From: Anoplopoma fimbria
Lineage: Eukaryota; Chordata; Actinopteri; Perciformes; Anoplopomatidae
Assembly (NCBI RefSeq): GCF_027596085.1
Contig: NC_072451.1
Coordinates: 2,014,377 to 2,078,376, forward strand
Length of the DNA: 64,000 bases
Direction of reading: 5' to 3'
Shown: in pieces, positions 11,958-25,990 of the stretch
Position numbering within the stretch: the stretch's first letter is position 1
How the letters are laid out: every line of letters begins with the position of its first letter
Position numbers and translations under genes: made by a program
The notes under the pieces: model-generated
Told to the model about the DNA's origin: nothing
Databases searched by the model: none
Seen by the model: the letters and a program-made list of their open reading frames with translations, nothing else

Positions 11958-13068
11958 TTTTGTTCCTTTTACTATGTGTAGTTCAGTGATATTTGACCAG
12001 AAAGTTGCGCATATTTTAAGAAGCATGATGCAAATCCAGAGAAATGCGACTATAAGCCCAGCAGGTGCAGGGGTCTGCTGAAAGAATATGTTATGTCGAA
12101 GGAGTGCTATGTCCAGCTCATCAAAGATTGGTTCCATGCAATAGAGATCAACCAAGCTTCTTTTTTTTTTATTTTTTTCCTGGAACTGGCTTCTCTGCAC
12201 ATCTTTAAACTAATCATAAAGAGACCTTATCTATCGTAGCATGTGGCACGCAAAACCCAATATTACAGAATATTTTAATATATTCATCACTGTCCCATCG
12301 ACACTATTTTTAATAGTCTAGTTGTGATGCCGAATTGGATGTTGTTACTGCAATGCTGTCCAAACTGGACTGCTACATTTATCAGTAAGGTGTACATATA
12401 CCACGTTGTTGTCTAACGCAGTCTAAATAAACATTGTATAGCAATGTTCTGTTTTATTTGACATCCCTTGAGCACATGGTAAGATGTTGATATTGTTTGG
12501 TCTGAGCATGGAGGTTCATTCTCACTGCAGAAGAAATGGCAAAAATTCGTTAAAAACTTCCTTAATTGCAGAAAAAGTTTTTACGCTCGCTTAGTGAAAA
12601 CTCGCTTTGTAGAAAAAGGAGTTGATCATCTCCTGACAGCATGAAATATTGAAAATAGCTTACACAAAAGAACAATTAAAATTTTTAAAACTGAATTGAA
12701 CAAATTCCCGAGGACCTCTCTCTATCTTTCTATCATACATGGGTTAGATTGTAAACTACGTTGATGGAAAGGTGCCTAATACCCTTTTTTGCGACATTTC
12801 AATAGTAACATTTTTTGGACAATTTAATGGAGACACAGCTGCAGAGTGAGTGTGACTTCATTCTCTGCCACTCAGCTATATCTCTAGATAGCAAATAGTT
12901 GTTTGCTGCTATATTAATGCTCTGAATCCTGCAATATATGGAACCGTTAATATCATATGGAACCATAAGATCACCAGTGTGTGTTTGATTTATACCTCAG
13001 TACATAAGTGTGGCAATGCGACAACTGCAAGGCAGTTCGGGTTTCGGAGTTCATTGTCAGTCACTGGT
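11955..13068. other. No recognised feature
   Basis: AT-rich DNA with a poly-T run at about 12161-12178. No repeat family or exon supported. Confidence 0.35.
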
Positions 13069-13082
13069 GTTACCATAGCAAC
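13069..13082. promoter_or_regulatory. RFX X-box-like motif
   Basis: GTTACCATAGCAAC is an imperfect palindrome that fits the X-box consensus GTTRCC-N2-GGYAAC except that the seventh and eighth spacing bases are AT and one G is A (AGCAAC). It lies in repeat-free DNA. Single motifs of this size can occur by chance. Confidence 0.35.
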
Positions 13083-13789
13083 CTGGAGCCCAGCTGAGGT
13101 TTGTTGACTTTAACTCTTGATATACAAAGCTGGATATTTTTGAGGGAGCTCGAGTGACGTTTGCCAATAAAGTTCATCATCGTTTAATGAAATGATGCTG
13201 CACCCAAATCAACACACATGAAGCAGTAAGTGCATCATCATGTCTGGTAACATTTCCACTCCTAACTACAGAGAAAAGGCTTGCATGTGTGGCGCCTTTC
13301 ATTTATTTTAATGTATATTTGAAGTGGTGGCCTTGACACGTAGCATCGACTTCCCTAAACAGTGGTATTCTACACCACGTCGGACTAATGGCAGATTTCC
13401 TGCATAGCAGCCTTTATTATGTGGGAGTGTATGTCTGTATGTTAGCACCTGGGTTTGTGTGTACAACTCTGTGTAAAGTCAAATATAATGAGACCTCACT
13501 CAGCCTCAGGTCTGCTCACTCACTGTAAAAGCACACAGACAGACGCATTCATCTGCAATTCAAATGAGCAATTCACTGATTAGTCGACGGAGCCAAAAAG
13601 TCTTAATATAGTCAAGTAATGACTGAAATGCAATTTCAATTCCACCAATGTTTTTATTTAGACTGAGTGATATGGAACTCTGTGGCAAAGTGGAGGACAG
13701 ATGGAACTCTCTTAAGCAAACATACAAACACACACACATTTTGCTCCGAATGTGAGATAATTGGCAAGATATGTGGGGGGGAAATGTCT
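13083..13789. other. No recognised feature
   Basis: Unique-looking DNA; nothing supported. Confidence 0.35.
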
Positions 13790-13982
13790 TTTGCTGCTGA
13801 GCCTAATTAGGGAGAGAACATTTTCGTAGCTGCCAAACAACAGCAGACAAACCAAAGGTGCCGTATAAAGAATCTCAGGCTTCATTATAATGTGACAACG
13901 CGGAGTTCATCTGTCGCTGCGGAAGAGAAGCGGCCGCGACATCCCTGACAGCCAAAGGGCAGGAATGCTAATGCTAAAGCTT
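13790..13982. promoter_or_regulatory. Possible conserved non-coding element
   Basis: Contains 'gcctaattaggga' (TAATTA palindrome), 'ggcttcattataatgtgac' and 'gcggccgcgacatccctgac' in one repeat-free block. The combination of a homeodomain palindrome and CpGs suggests an enhancer; there is no comparative proof. Confidence 0.25.
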
Positions 13983-15044
<1,062 letters not shown>

Positions 15045-15545
15045 TCTGGCTCCAGAGATGGCAACGGTCAGTTGTTCCACCAGATTGGAGCCGGACTATT
15101 GGATGGACATCCATGGGATTTTGTAGAGATAATCGTGGCCCCCAAAGGATGAATCTTATTGGCGTTGGTGATCCCCTGACTTTTATTTTAGTGCCACCAT
15201 GAGATTCAAATTGTTGTATTTTAGCAAAATATCTCATGGACTGCCATGGAATTTGGTAAATACTTTAATTTCCCACTCAGGATCACTTGAAATAACCCTG
15301 GTGATCTCTCACTTTGCTTCTAGCCCCATTATCAGGCCAATAATGAGTATTTGACCAATAATTTGGATGACGAAAATATCTGTGCTCCTAATCTAGTGCT
15401 AATTAGCAAATGTTAGCATGCTAACACGCTTAACTACATTGTCATTGTAAGCATGTTAGCATGCTGATGTTAGCATTCAGCCCGAAACTGTACTGTGCCT
15501 GTAAGTACAGCCTCACAGAGCTACTAGCATGGCTATAGACTCTCA
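15045..15545 (+). repeat. Dispersed fish repeat, family Q (GCTAATTAGC type), copy 1
   Basis: Recognisable pieces in order: 'tggacatccatgggattttg', 'tggtgatcccctgactttta', 'gtgccaccatgag', 'tctcatggactgccatggaa', 'gtgctaattagcaaatgtta' with the palindrome GTTAGCATGCTAAC (15412-15425), and 'tacagcctcacagagctact'. The element itself repeats a roughly 130-base phrase twice ('ggat..ccatg..attttg...gatc.ctgactt'). This is a very common teleost repeat, and a second copy lies inverted at 19.76-20.03 kb. No coding content. Confidence 0.8.
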
Positions 15546-16206
15546 TTTAAATGCATGAGAGAAGGCAAAATAATGACATTGTCCTTATTGGAATCTTAAA
15601 TAATAGATTTAGCTCTCAGCTGTGTGACACTGCAAACAAAATCCATCACATTGAGTTCAGTTATATCATCCCTTCAGTCAAAGAGAAGGGGCTAATTACT
15701 GCTGTAGTGTTTATTTGCTATAAACACCTCATACAGGGATTTATTTGGGATTTACTGTAAATATGAGCCTCTCTGGGGAAAATACTGTCACATCAACCTT
15801 CTGGCATTTATAAGGAGGAAATATTAAATTTGTTTTTTGGGCCTCAGCATATTCCAATCCGGAGTCACAAATTGTGGCAAAACAGATGGCAAACAAGACA
15901 ACAAGCAGATGCCAAGCAGTTTAAGGTGACAAGAGATTAATAATGGGAGCAACATTCACACTGATCCAAAGGTGATTATCAAATTCAACAAGGCCAATTT
16001 GGCACTTGTGTCTGTGGCGCTCTTCCAAGATTCTTGTTTTTGAAAAACAAAGAGAAGACGGGGTTGTTGTTGTTTTTTACATTTTTAGATTTGCTGCCAG
16101 TCTGATGACATGCAATCAATTAAGATCTGTTCATCCTCCCATCTGTTTCAACTGACCCTGTACAGAACACTGTCATGCTGTTAGGACCTTAAACTAAATA
16201 TAAGAA
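15546..16206. other. No recognised feature
   Basis: Unique-looking DNA between two repeats. Confidence 0.35.
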
Positions 16207-16594
16207 GGGGGCGGAAGTAACCATATTTAGAATGTGGAGGAGTGACATGGAGACGCCGTATACCGCTCTGGTAGTGATAGTGATATGTCAATCAAAGTAG
16301 CCCCGCCCTAAAGCATCCCCTGCTTTATGGTCTGTTTGACTCTAAATGGAGCATCATTTACTAAATGAACATCATGCTGTATTGAAGAAGACTTGAAACT
16401 AGAGATTGAGACCATAAACTCATGTTTACAATGTTTACTGAGGGAATAAATCAAGAGAGAAGTAGAGTCATTTTCTCATAGACTTCTATACAACCAGAGG
16501 AGTCGCCCCCTACTGGTCAGTAGATAGAATACAATCTTTAAGACACTTCCTCATTGGCTTCACGCGGCAGAACATGAGGTTGCCGCCTGGTTGG
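16207..16594 (+). repeat. Dispersed fish repeat, copy B
   Basis: Starts in the 'ggaagtaaccatattta' section, so it lacks the first part seen in copy A. It carries the 190-base core at 16322-16511 with one difference from copy A, and ends in 'gaggttgccgcctggttgg'. On both sides of the core, identity to copy A falls sharply. Confidence 0.85.
16502..16516 (-). promoter_or_regulatory. CTCF-like motif inside repeat copy B
   Basis: Minus strand CCAGTAGGGGGCGAC fits CCASYAGRKGGC fully, using the alternative bases allowed at positions 4 and 5. Same place in the element as in copy A. Confidence 0.4.
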
Positions 16595-17644
16595 GACGTA
16601 TATTACGTGTTTTACAATACCTAATGGGGTTTCGTTCCGCGTCTTTCCGGATCTTTGGATTTAACTTCAACAGCTTCATGGAAGACACGTTTAGCAAAAC
16701 ATAAAATCAACTAAAGCCAAGGAACAAATCACTGGTATCAGCTTCTTTAACAAGATGTTGGAATGTAAACCTGCAGATTTCTGGGTCCTAAAGAAACATG
16801 TCTAAAGCTGAGATCAGCAGGTTAAAGGAAAAGTTGAAACTGATTTTTTTTCACTTTCATCAGAATTGTTTTTCTGCCACAGCAGTCAGCCGCTTTGTGT
16901 AAAAGTCAACAGGATACACTGTCTCCGTCTGATTCAATGCCCTTCAGCAAGGCATTCCAATCTCAGCCAAGCAAAACAGAAAGAGGCCAGAGCTACATAC
17001 CTTTGCGTGATGGCATCTTAAAGCTGTCCTATTCGAAACGTGTTACTGTGTATTAACAATAGAATGGAAAGACTATATATGTGATGTGAAAAGGGTCGAT
17101 TCTAGTCACAGTAAAGTACCACTGGCCCCGGGGCTACCACTTTACCAAGGCCTCCCACAATGCAACATGGCAACTCAGCCGCATTAGATTTAATTGGTCA
17201 CTTCATCCGCTATGACTTCTTTCTGGTATGTCGTATAATGCCCTTGTATTCTACCCTTTGCACTTGGTGACTTATAAACGGTAGATATCTGAATTTGACT
17301 TACTTCATTTGCAAACAATAATGCGTCAACGATTCACTCATGACTGCAGTTCAACTTTGTGATTGTTGTTGCACCAAATACGAGTCATATAATCATTAAA
17401 AGCCAACAGTTAAGCATACATATATGATACAGAAATTACTTCGCCAAAAGGTAGCCGACAGGAGGGCTCACACAAACACTCCTGGCAGGTTCTGTTGGAG
17501 TTAAAATCCCATTTAGCACGACCCGGTAGCACAGAGCCCTCTGTCCCATTCAGTCAGCAGAACCACAAAAACTTGATTGTTTTTTTTTGCTGTATCACCT
17601 TTGTAGTGTGATACTATGTCAGTGTTGTGTTTACAGCTTGTTGC
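16595..17644. other. No recognised feature
   Basis: Unique-looking DNA. Confidence 0.35.
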
Positions 17645-17659
17645 GCTGCCCTCAAGTGG
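17645..17659 (-). promoter_or_regulatory. CTCF-like motif outside the repeats
   Basis: Minus strand CCACTTGAGGGCAGC matches CCASYAGRKGGCRSY at 14 of 15 positions (T for A at position 6). It is not inside a copy of the dispersed repeat. Confidence 0.3.
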
Positions 17660-18289
17660 CCAGAAAACCATTCAATGCAGGTTTAGTGCTGTTGTAGACC
17701 ATTAGATCATTGTTGTTTAATCTTCTACCAAAGTAGGTTGGTAATATATCAATATATATATTTATGGGGTTTGATTTCGCCTCCTACCTTCCTCATGTCC
17801 ACGTGTCCTAGAGCGACACACTGAGCCCAAAGTTGCTTATCAGGCTCTTCAAAGCACCCGAATGCTCCTACATGCTTAGAATGGGTTACATACAGAGGTC
17901 AAGTTTTATGTATGTATCTGTATATTTATGACAATCAAAATAAAAGTTTTAAACTTTAAACTTCAGTAAAATTAAATGGGAAATCAGGCCATATTGGGAA
18001 AAACAAAACTCCATGGTAGAAATCTAAATTCATTCATTTTTTATACCATGTTAATGACATATTTCTTAAGGAATTACTTGGAGATACAGCCTTTTGGATT
18101 TCTTCTGCAAGCTCTGCATGAATTGTAGTGCACTCACTTGAATAAATTAAATCTGGCACATGCATCCGATGATTGCCTTTAACTACTGTGTCTATTTTGG
18201 CACAGATCTGGATCCAAATGCAGATGGTATGTGATGGATCAATTAATTACAAGAGACCTGTCATAATTGTGATTATTCTACATCTAACA
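17660..18289. other. No recognised feature; AT-rich
   Basis: AT-rich, with a short TATATA run at about 17750. Confidence 0.35.
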
Positions 18290-18960
18290 TGTACAGTATT
18301 TAACAGGATGAGTCCCATTGAGATCTGGCCTGTGAGGTCTGTCCTTGAGACCCGACAACCGTCAATAAACGTCATAAATGAGGAAATGACAATTAAAGAG
18401 AACAGAGCTGGAGGAGAGGAAGACTGTTGAGAAATTAGAACAGGGCAACATGCATTATTCACTTTTCCACAGGCCTGCACAGAACAAACACTCGGCGGTG
18501 GCTTCAGGTGCAGCGGCGAGCTTCTTCTGATGGAGTGTTTTTTATAGTAGCGTACTGTATAACAGTGAGCAATGATAAAAGTGCATTAGTGAGACGGATC
18601 TGTCCTCGAAATGAAGATTAATTAGATGTAGAAATGCTGCTGGAGATGAACATAGTGTTGATGGAGTAGCTTTCGGCAGTTTTTTTCCCCCTTCGCCTGC
18701 TTAAAATTCAACGTCAAACGGCGCTGCTATTGGCCTATAATTACAACATCAGTCATTATTGATCATTGTCACTTTAATAAACAGCTCTCAACATTTTGAG
18801 GAATTTGCCTAAGATAAAACACCAGGCAACAAAAGCCGGCCTCTCTTTGCGACACACGATGAATAGAACGAGCCATAACAAGGAATTGGGGGATTCGGAG
18901 AGCTCCAGAATCAACATTCAAATGGTGTTTTGTTGGTTTTTTTAAAGCCGGAGCATAATG
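18290..18960. promoter_or_regulatory. Candidate conserved non-coding block
   Basis: A repeat-free 670-base block with dense transcription-factor-like words: 'gaagattaattagatg', 'cctataattacaacatcag', 'cattattgatcattgtc', 'aataaacgtcataaatg', CpGs, and 'aacaaaagccggcctctc'. The texture (TAATTA, ATTGATCATT and CpG words with no low complexity) is what developmental enhancers in fish look like. It is one of the better candidates here, but based on composition only. Confidence 0.3.
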
Positions 18961-19118
18961 TGGGCTGAGCCTCAAGATGGTGCTTCAAGGATACACTGCT
19001 TTTGTTTGCATTGTTTTGCTGATGTGTGTGTGTGAAATAGCTGGGGGGAAATGTCAGTGTCATTCCATTATGTATCAAGGCAAAACACAGAAGGGTACGA
19101 ATTCCAGTCTGAAAAAGA

Positions 19119-19156
<38 letters not shown>

Positions 19157-19171
19157 GCGTGTGTGTGTGTG

Positions 19172-19230
<59 letters not shown>
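19119..19230 (+). repeat. (TG)n dinucleotide array, interrupted
   Basis: TG array of about 110 bases with TA and several GC(GT) interruptions in its first half (19123, 19151-19180), then perfect to 19229. Confidence 0.97.
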
Positions 19231-19231
<1 letters not shown>

Positions 19232-19754
19232 TTTGTAAGGGCACTGCACTCGTGTTTTGGAATACACAGAACAGCATGTGTTTCAGGACAAAGGATTTAT
19301 CTTTGCTTTTGTTTTATGTTTCTCAGTAATTATTGTAAGGCATACAGATACAGAAGCACCTGATGGTTTCTAAATATCACTGCATGCTTCCGTTAAGAGA
19401 TGTGTATTCACAGTGGTGACTTCCTGTTGTTCTGATGGTTTGGTAACCATGGTTTCTATGAAACTCTACTTTGATTGTTGTTAAATAGAGTCATTTTAGC
19501 CTAACCTGTGGTGGTAGTATGCTAATGCTTCAATGCATCAAGAGCTTTTGTAAAAGTGTTTTGCTGTTGATAAGAAATGTAAACCATAAGGCACATAGAA
19601 GATTATGTGCAATGTTCTTTTATGTATTCATTTCTAAAATATCAACGGATAATGCAGAGAAAGCCGGCTTTGTATGTTTCCACAAACCACATGTTGAATT
19701 TCAAGATTTCTGAACCAAAAATCGATTCATCCATCGATCTATAAAAATGCAGAT
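19231..19754. other. No recognised feature
   Basis: Unique-looking DNA. Confidence 0.35.
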
Positions 19755-20030
19755 TTGAACATGCTGATGCTAAAGCATAAAGTTTAACATGTAAACATTT
19801 GCTAATTAGCAATAAACAATAAGTACAGCTAATTGGAGAGTCATTTATTTTGCTGGAATTTGGGTTTAAACCAAGATATTGGATACATTAACATGTTGAC
19901 CTCATGATGGCGCTGGATTAAAAGTCCAGAGATCACCAAAGAGTTGGTAGGATACATCATCTGGGAACCATGAATGCCTGGAACAAATTTCATCAAAAAG
20001 TTGTTCTATATTTCTGTCTGTTTCAGGCAA
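19755..20030 (-). repeat. Dispersed fish repeat, family Q, copy 2 (inverted)
   Basis: Read on the minus strand it follows copy 1. On plus it shows 'catgctgatgctaaa', 'atttgctaattagcaataaa', 'gacctcatgatggcgctgga', 'agagatcaccaaagagttgg', 'gggaaccatgaatgcctgga' and 'caaatttcatc'. More diverged than a recent insertion would be. Confidence 0.75.
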
Positions 20031-20204
20031 CCCCAACCTCTACTTCAGGCCTCATTTTGTGTTCTGCATTAGCATTTTATGTTGGTATTCGACATAAATC
20101 ATTGTCATCATGTTTCCTGAAGTGAGTTTATTTCACACAACAACAATGAGTTGAAACAACCTCACAAAGGCAACACTAGATGTAGAGAATGCTGAAATGT
20201 AGAG
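20031..20204. other. No recognised feature
   Basis: Short unique spacer. Confidence 0.3.
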
Positions 20205-20470
20205 GCTACATTTGAAAGTAATTCTGAGCTCCTGAGAAAGCACCTGAGGACCTGATTAGAAAAACAGACTCGCAGAGAGAAGAGAGAAGAGACATTGGCA
20301 AGAGGTTTCTCCTTGCGGACGTAATTGGCAATAAGCCATCAATTAGACCAAGACATATATCCTGCAGCCTCTGGGCCAGAAAAAGAAGGGGGCAACGAGT
20401 GCGCAGTGGAGACTCAGACGGAGGCAGAGCCAACAAAACGCAGGACGTCTGATGATGCAGCTCTTTCTGT
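20205..20470. promoter_or_regulatory. Possible conserved non-coding element
   Basis: Repeat-free, with 'tgcggacgtaattggcaataagccatcaattagacc', i.e. two ATTGG/ATTAG homeodomain-type cores in 30 bases, and 'gcagcctctgggcc'. The minus frame through it is open for about 130 codons but shows no known protein. Confidence 0.25.
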
Positions 20471-22859
20471 TAATAGAAAAGAAAAATGGCTGCTGGTGGA
20501 AACTGATGAAGATTTTTGAGAAACATTTCTTTTTACAAATGAACATTATAAATGATGAAAGCACTTGCAAATGACAAGGTAGTACAAAATGTAACCCATA
20601 CTTTTGGGTTTGAGTTTTACCAATTACAATTTCATTACCCTTTATTTTGTTTTTTACCAAATGTACCAAAACACTGGCAATGATGAAGATATAGTATCTA
20701 GTAGACAACAACAAGAATGCAAATGAAACAAAATTCAAATCATAGCCTCTAAACTAAAAAGAAATTTGGTTTCATTTGAAATCAAACACTTGGAGTGGTT
20801 TTTTTTAGATGGTTCAAAAGTGAATACTTTTTCTTCAGATGTTTCTTTTTTGTTATTTGTGACTTAAATAAAGTCTTATTTTCATTTTCATGGTCTTCTG
20901 AAGATTTACTCAAGTGCTGAAATTGGTTAAAATGCTACAAAACAAGACCACTGGCTTGAACTGAGCTATTGTGTAGTGGTATCCTATCAAGCTGTGATCA
21001 ACCAAAGCCTGGGGATTGATGTCCATATCTTACTTTTTTGTGTGTGTGATTATTCAGAAGGATTTTTTGTTAAATCTACCTGAAAATACGCACTCATCCC
21101 GCGCTGTATGACACGCTGTAGACACAGTGTTTCTCATATCTTTACCTTGAGCTGCCTTTAAAAACATAATCTTTGACGATTGTTCTCTCTATGATATATT
21201 TCTCAGCATGTCTCCTGCATGTGCTGATTCCCTGTTAATGCTACAGCTTTGTATCAGTGAGCTGAATTGTTAACATGCATGGTTAGCCACACATCATCTG
21301 CAAAAATGGTAAATCCTTCAGGAGGAGTATGCACATTTAAAGAAAAGCATTTGTTTTGTTTTTCAAGAGTTCATACTTCACTGGCTGACCCGGGCCGGCC
21401 CACATGCGTGTCAATAAATCCTCCCTTGTGGTCACACGCTGCCCTTTAGTTGAATTGAATGGAATAATTTTGCACTCCAGGGAGTTTCTGTTGTTGGAGT
21501 CTTTATTATGGCCCAGCAAGCATTTATTACGTCAATTGATATTCTAAAAATATGGGACCAAGCTAACTGGGCAAATCCCAAACCTGTCTCATGCATGTTT
21601 TACTCAGATGGCAGGAAAATAATCCTGCCCTAAAGGCTTTTTATGTTTTTTTAATGCCGCTGAATGAATGATGTCACACACAGTACAGCAGGTGATACTG
21701 AACTCTCTGTAACTCTGTACTGGAAAGCTACTGCAGATGAATAATACTTATGTCATAAATGTAATTTAAAATGCTTAAAGGCACAGATATGTGTGGAGTT
21801 ATCGTAAATTAAAAGTAAGGCATCTGATGCAGGCTTTGCCATGTAATGAAAAAAAAACAGGTTTCCAACACAATATCCACAGAGACATGTTTGCTAGATC
21901 TGGAAGTAAACATACTAAAACATGTTGCATGTTCTAAAACATTTTTTTTAGAATTATAAATACAATAAATGTTACCTGCTAACATTTAAAATATCTGAAA
22001 AGTTGAATAGAAAAACTAGACGAGAGAAAGGCTTGAATAATAATAATAATAAAAAATTCCTCTTCATCTCCAACTGCATGCCTAACATTTGCACAACATT
22101 TGCAACCAGGTGCTGTGAGGTCCTCCGAAGGAAAGGGTGAAGCAAGTACAATAGTCGGTGAGACAGACAGTAAGGCCCTGCAATGAAATGATAAACTTTC
22201 CAACCATCTATTTACCGCAGACTGACATTTACAGAAGAAAAAGCACATTTTGATTGGTGGCTTGTCATCACATTATATGCAGTGTATCCGAAAGCGTTCC
22301 AAAAGTTTAAATATTCATTTCTCACGGCGCAGATGGAAAAAAAGGCGCTTGGGAACGCTTGTTACGGCGCAACAGCTTCGCTTCAGATTTTCTAAAATGT
22401 GTTATTCTACTAAAATACTGAACTGTTTCACCTCATGCTCAACAAGCTGAGAAGAAATCCAATATTTGGGTGAACCACTGCATCATTAGGGAGGCCTAAT
22501 AAGGCACACCTCCCATCCTTGTGCAATGTATCCTGTCACCTCCAGTTCTCATCAGGTAAAGTGCACCTGAAACTAATCAGAACTTGCATGCTGGAGTACT
22601 TTGGACCTCAATCATGCAAATTCTCAGATGAAGTTTTGTCAAATGACCAAAAACCATCTGACAGTAAACCTGGGACTTTTAGAGGTCCTGTCATTACTTC
22701 ACTTGTACAGAGCAGTTCTTGTACAGGTTTGTTATTTCAGGTCAGCACTCAATAATTTATGCTAAAGTGCTAGCATTGAGAACAACAGCAAATGTCCTCA
22801 CACAGATGGACATGAAGACTAATTGATTGTCTGCATTCTCATTTGTAATTGAACTAATC
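20471..22859. other. No recognised gene; short (AAT)n at 22035-22052
   Basis: AT-rich stretch. The only simple repeat is AAT x 5-6 at 22035-22052. Some CpG words near 22325-22375 ('cacggcgcagatgg', 'ttacggcgcaac') but no supported feature. Confidence 0.35.
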
Positions 22860-23260
22860 TTCCTACAACCTGCAGTGTCCATTCAGCTTTGCTTGGCCTT
22901 TAAAGTGCAAATCATTTGATCGTCATATGTGTTTCAAGTGCTTTCCTGCTGTCAGAGAGCAAACCGAGACGGCACCTGCCAAGCAAACAGTAAATGTAAA
23001 ATAGATTGTTACACAGTGTGAGTGAGCCAATAACGGCATCATTATCCTCCACAACAAATATAGAAAAAACATAATTTGAGCTCCGGCTTGTTTGAATAAT
23101 TTCCAAGTAGCAGAGTGCTTTGAGTCCTGAGACGTGATCCCCCAGCACCATCCATCCCCGCTATCCAGTTTGCCAAAAAGCACGCAGTCATTTTGAAATT
23201 CACAGAGGCCGCACTGCGTGCACAAACACTCATTGTTGACAAAAGGTTTCTCCTTTTCAG
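22860..23260. promoter_or_regulatory. Possible conserved non-coding element
   Basis: Unique block before a long TG array, with 'ggcctttaaagtgcaaatcatttgatcg' (octamer-like GCAAAT next to TTTGATC) and 'gagccaataacggcatcattatcc' (CCAAT box and CATTA). Three minus-strand frames overlap here, none recognisable. Confidence 0.2.
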
Positions 23261-23301
23261 AATAAGATGGTGCTTGAAGTAAAAAGCCTCACAGGGAGTG
23301 T

Positions 23302-23944
<643 letters not shown>

Positions 23945-24120
23945 TTCCGAAGCAAAAGTGCCCTCTGGGATGCCTTTACAGTGGAAAAACATGCCTTCCA
24001 GTGGAGAAACCGTGATAAAACGCCTTCTAGGATGCCTTTGCTACATTTTTAGTTTGCCCCATAAGCCCTTTTCCAAAATAAGAGCCACAGAATTGTGTGT
24101 TAATATTAAATAAACTTGGC
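23945..24120 (+). repeat. Degenerate 'ggatgccttt' repeat
   Basis: 'tgccctctgggatgccttta', 'tgccttccagtggagaaacc' and 'cgccttctaggatgcctttg' are three related phrases within 100 bases, followed by 'cccttttccaaaataagagc'. This agrees with a decayed fish repeat that I recognise only loosely. Confidence 0.35.
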
Positions 24121-25090
24121 TGATGATATTCATTAGCCTTCAGAGCAACTTGTTAGTATTTTAAGATGTTTTTGTCTTTATCAGACAGTGCACAATAGAG
24201 AATTACGTGGAGAAGAACCTCAGTCTGTAACAGTCATGTGAGTGTTGACACTATTATGTCACCGCTCTCACAGACTTGCCTTTGAACAAACACCTTGTGG
24301 CAAAAGGTGAGTTTCACTGAGATATGGGTTTTGACATGTGACAGCAGGCAAAATCTACAGAACAACACCTGACTTGTCTTGTGACATTCGCGATTTACGA
24401 CCAGAAGATGACACCTGAAAATGAGAGGTTATCTAAAAACATGTTTTCCAATATAAAGAGGAACTCAGTGTACATACTTATTGGCTAATAAATCTTCAAA
24501 ATGATACAATAGATATTTAACAGGTTTGCAGTCTCACAGGGATTTGCATATTAAAGACTGTGTAAAAGTTACTACACTCTTTGGGATAAAAAAAAAATCT
24601 GTGTGAATACAGAGCTGCTTTATTATGAGCCAGTAGCACTTCAGAATAAGACGTCCGTGAACGATGGAGAGGAGCTGTTCTGTCTGAGCAGTGATTGTTT
24701 CTGGCCAGACGCCAGCAAATAGAAGGGGTTTTATAAAAAAAACTGGACAGGCAGTTAAATGACAAAATAAAAGATTTGTGGAATTAATTGGATTGGCAGT
24801 ACTTCAGTGGTGGTGTTGTGGAGAGTTTGTATTTAATCCACTTTGTGAGGAGTTTTATTCAGCAAAAGTACAGCGACCCTTTACATCAAACAGAAAGTTG
24901 ATGCTCAGAAGTAATACTTTTCAGATTTGGAGTGTTCTACACCATCACAAACTACTTTTTAGCTGAAATTCTGCCAAGTTTGTCTTTCTCTGCTATAACA
25001 TGGCAACATTTGTGAGCAGTTTCCAATTACTGTTATAGTCAATATCAAACAATATTATAGATGGAGGCCTAAAATTTGGAAATGAAAATT
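24121..25090. other. No recognised feature; AT-rich
   Basis: AT-rich DNA. Confidence 0.35.
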
Positions 25091-25099
25091 TTTCACTTC

Positions 25100-25520
25100 T
25101 TATTCCTTCGTCTAAAAGTCAATTTTTTATTTGTTTTTGTTAGATGCCTTAAAAGATTTTAAGGTTTTGTTCTACGATATAAAATACGTCAGTAAATACC
25201 ACTCTTGTGAATTTTGAAATCTTTTCTCAAATAAGGTGGTTGCTAACAAATGACTCAATGGGACTACAAAACACGTCATCCCACCAACTAGTCCACCTTT
25301 ACAGCCTCGTTGTGTGTACTCATGTGACTGTGCTGTAGTTCGTTTATAGCGTAATGTTAGCTTTTCACTTCTGCTGAGTTAATTTATGCTTCAAAAATCT
25401 TAAAATGGTGTTCATTTGTGAAGATTATCTTGCTGAACAAAACACGAAAGTATCATGAACCAAAATCCTCATTCACAAAACGTCAACCACGTATTTGATA
25501 CAATGCAAACTCATGTCAAC
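25100..25520 (+). repeat. Dispersed fish repeat, family V, copy 1
   Basis: Shares with 56.14-56.32 kb the ordered phrases 'ttgttagatgcc', 'tttgttc..tataaaatacgtca', 'ttgtgaa', and 'ggttgctaacaaatgactcaatg'. It continues with 'cagcctcgttgtgtgtactc' and 'cttaaaatggtgttcatttgtg', which I recall from other fish copies. Both copies have the same orientation and are old. Confidence 0.6.
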
Positions 25521-25544
25521 CTTCTACATTCCTCTTGCTTTGTA

Positions 25545-25990
25545 TCGGTATCGCTCTGTGAACAGCTCTACACCCTCTGGGTAAACTCTCCGTGACTTTT
25601 TCTGGCAGATATCACCTCTGGAGTCCTGCATAACGCCCCAAATCTGGCTCCCTTCCAGCTGCACTCCCCTCACATCGCAACGTGATTCATCGCCGGGGCC
25701 CTCCTCGATCCCTATCGCAAATATGCCCCTTATCAGTCAAAAGAACACCCCCCTCTTGAGAAAGCCACCTTTTTTATTTCCATACGCGCCACTCGCTCAT
25801 AAAAGGAATTCCAATAAGTCGGCGTAAATCAATGCTCACGCGGCCCTCTCTCTCCTCGAGGCTCCTTCAGAATCAACATGAGGCTGGCGGCGGGCCCTGA
25901 AAGCACCACCGTGTTGTGAAGCGGCGCTTGTAAAAGGGAGTTATTTGATTTGGCTGGCTAGGCATAACCAAGCATGGTTATGTTCAACAT
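25545..25990. promoter_or_regulatory. GC- and CpG-richer unique block, possible regulatory element
   Basis: A repeat-free stretch with CpG words ('atcgccggggccctcctcgatcc', 'cggcgtaaatc', 'cgcggccctctc', 'gaagcggcgcttg'), 'ccctatcgcaaatatgcccc' and 'cataaccaagcatggttatg' (imperfect palindrome near 25965-25982). It stands out from AT-rich flanks on both sides. No exon structure seen. Confidence 0.3.

Noticed and set aside
11775..12200. Long frames over TG/CA arrays (Cys-Val and His-Thr repeats), here and at every other array
   Set aside because: A dinucleotide array lacks stops in most frames, so these frames are created by the array itself. No flanking protein motif.
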